Assembly (NCBI GenBank): GCA_019090455.1
Contig: JAHRWA010000010.1
Span: 1-64,000, forward strand
Source: Pseudomonadales bacterium
Lineage (GTDB): Bacteria; Pseudomonadota; Gammaproteobacteria; Pseudomonadales; DC-out160
Length of the DNA: 64,000 nucleotides
Reading direction: 5' to 3'
This document shows, piece after piece, positions 63,521-64,000 of the stretch (the stretch's first letter is position 1; each line of letters begins with the position of its first letter). The notes beneath the pieces were generated by a model. The model worked only from the letters and a program-made list of their open reading frames with translations. It was not told where the DNA came from and did not search any database. The translations under genes were made by a program, and so were the position numbers.

Positions 63521-64000
63521 ATGGTGACGAAAACAATTTATTTAATAGATGACGAGCCTGGGCAACTCAATTTGTTATGCGAAATAGTCGCTTTAACGGA
63601 ATTGAAGCCACGCAAATTTACTCAGGCAGGGCGTTTTTTCGAAGAAGTAACGGTATTCGAACCCAATTCCATTTTAGTGTTAGACCTCAATATGCCAGAG
63701 ATGGACGGTATCGAGGTCATGCGACGATTATCTACCCTTGATTCACCTCCTGCATTAATACTGGTCAGCGGCCATGACGTCGGCGTGCTACATGCTGCGG
63801 AAAAGTTAGGTTACGCACACAATCTAGAAATTATTGCCACTTTAAGTAAACCCATTTCTCTTAAGTACTTTCACCGCCTTCTTCTCACTCATTTAACAAC
63901 CACACACTATGACCGCCCTAAAGACGTTCTACCCAAAGAAGAACGTTTCACTGTCTCTGATCTAAAACATGCCATCTTTGAAAATCAGCTCATTCTTTAT
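63521..64000 (+). CDS. Response regulator, probably REC-EAL phosphodiesterase (runs off the window)
   Basis: An open frame from ATG to the window end (160 codons), so it is partial. The receiver domain is clear: TIYLIDDEPGQLNLLCEIV, phosphoacceptor Asp55 in ILVLDLNMPEMDGIEVM, and Lys110 in TLSKPIS. After a short linker it reads RFTVSDLKHAIFENQLILY, which is the way EAL c-di-GMP phosphodiesterase domains start (…FELHYQPK). AGGGA lies 7 nt before the ATG. If right, this is an RocR/VieA-like regulator. Confidence 0.75.
   Translation, partial: MVTKTIYLIDDEPGQLNLLCEIVALTELKPRKFTQAGRFFEEVTVFEPNSILVLDLNMPEMDGIEVMRRLSTLDSPPALILVSGHDVGVLHAAEKLGYAHNLEIIATLSKPISLKYFHRLLLTHLTTTHYDRPKDVLPKEERFTVSDLKHAIFENQLILY

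Noticed and set aside
1-64000. tRNA, rRNA or complete insertion sequences
   Set aside because: I looked for CCA-ended cloverleaf patterns, rRNA motifs and paired IS ends and found none; only the decayed transposase at 30103-30730.

Overview
The window (about 42-44% G+C by eye) reads as chromosome of a marine-type gammaproteobacterium. The evidence is a TamA/TamB pair beside TIGR03545/TIGR03546-type genes, a FadL-like porin, an MMPL/RND transporter, LpxL-type acyltransferase logic, two spondin-domain exported proteins and many acyl-CoA dehydrogenases. I cannot name the genus. The many fatty-acid or steroid-type beta-oxidation genes would suit a Cellvibrionales/Spongiibacter-like lipid degrader, but that is inference.

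Layout. 1-9 kb: FadL-like outer-membrane protein, PQQ-dependent dehydrogenase, a pair of acyl-CoA dehydrogenases, a CBS-domain protein and two spondin-domain proteins. 9-14.6 kb: an acyltransferase-3/SGNH protein, a decayed duplicate of a haem peroxidase, a DUF3817 membrane protein, the intact cyclooxygenase-like haem peroxidase and an SRAP (HMCES/YedK) protein. 14.8-25.7 kb: a complete type I-C CRISPR-Cas locus. It has 41 repeats, a leader containing a long hairpin, and cas2, cas1, cas4, cas7c, cas8c (with an internally started cas11c), cas5c and cas3. All are on the minus strand, so the array is read right to left away from cas2. 26-30.7 kb: acyl-CoA synthetase, long acyl-CoA dehydrogenase and a wrecked REP-associated (Y1) transposase. 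31-36.7 kb: an unusual four-gene minus-strand cluster (two paralogous SRPBCC-like proteins around a ThDP enzyme and a KAS III-like enzyme with an altered triad), divergent from an LpxL-like acyltransferase with an extra C-terminal domain. This is the best candidate for an undescribed biosynthetic system. 36.7-45 kb: MMPL transporter, an Nramp-like transporter lacking the canonical metal motif, and a VWD + RTX-repeat lipoprotein with four near-identical 126-residue units. 45-55 kb: acyl-CoA dehydrogenase pair, response regulator, acyl-CoA dehydrogenase, DUF35 OB-fold and Cys-less thiolase-like protein, then divergent enoyl-CoA hydratase/3-hydroxyacyl-CoA dehydrogenase. 55-63 kb: TIGR03545/TIGR03546-type genes and tamB/tamA. 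63.5 kb to the end: start of a receiver protein, probably a REC-EAL phosphodiesterase.

How the genes work together. The acyl-CoA synthetase, six acyl-CoA dehydrogenases, the thiolase-like/DUF35 pair and the bifunctional hydratase/dehydrogenase together give uptake, activation and beta-oxidation of acyl or side-chain substrates, with FadL-like import. The cas genes form one operon with 4-nt overlaps. Short tandem repeats of 14, 17 and 18 bp sit in three separate promoter regions. All family assignments come from reading motifs, with no database search.
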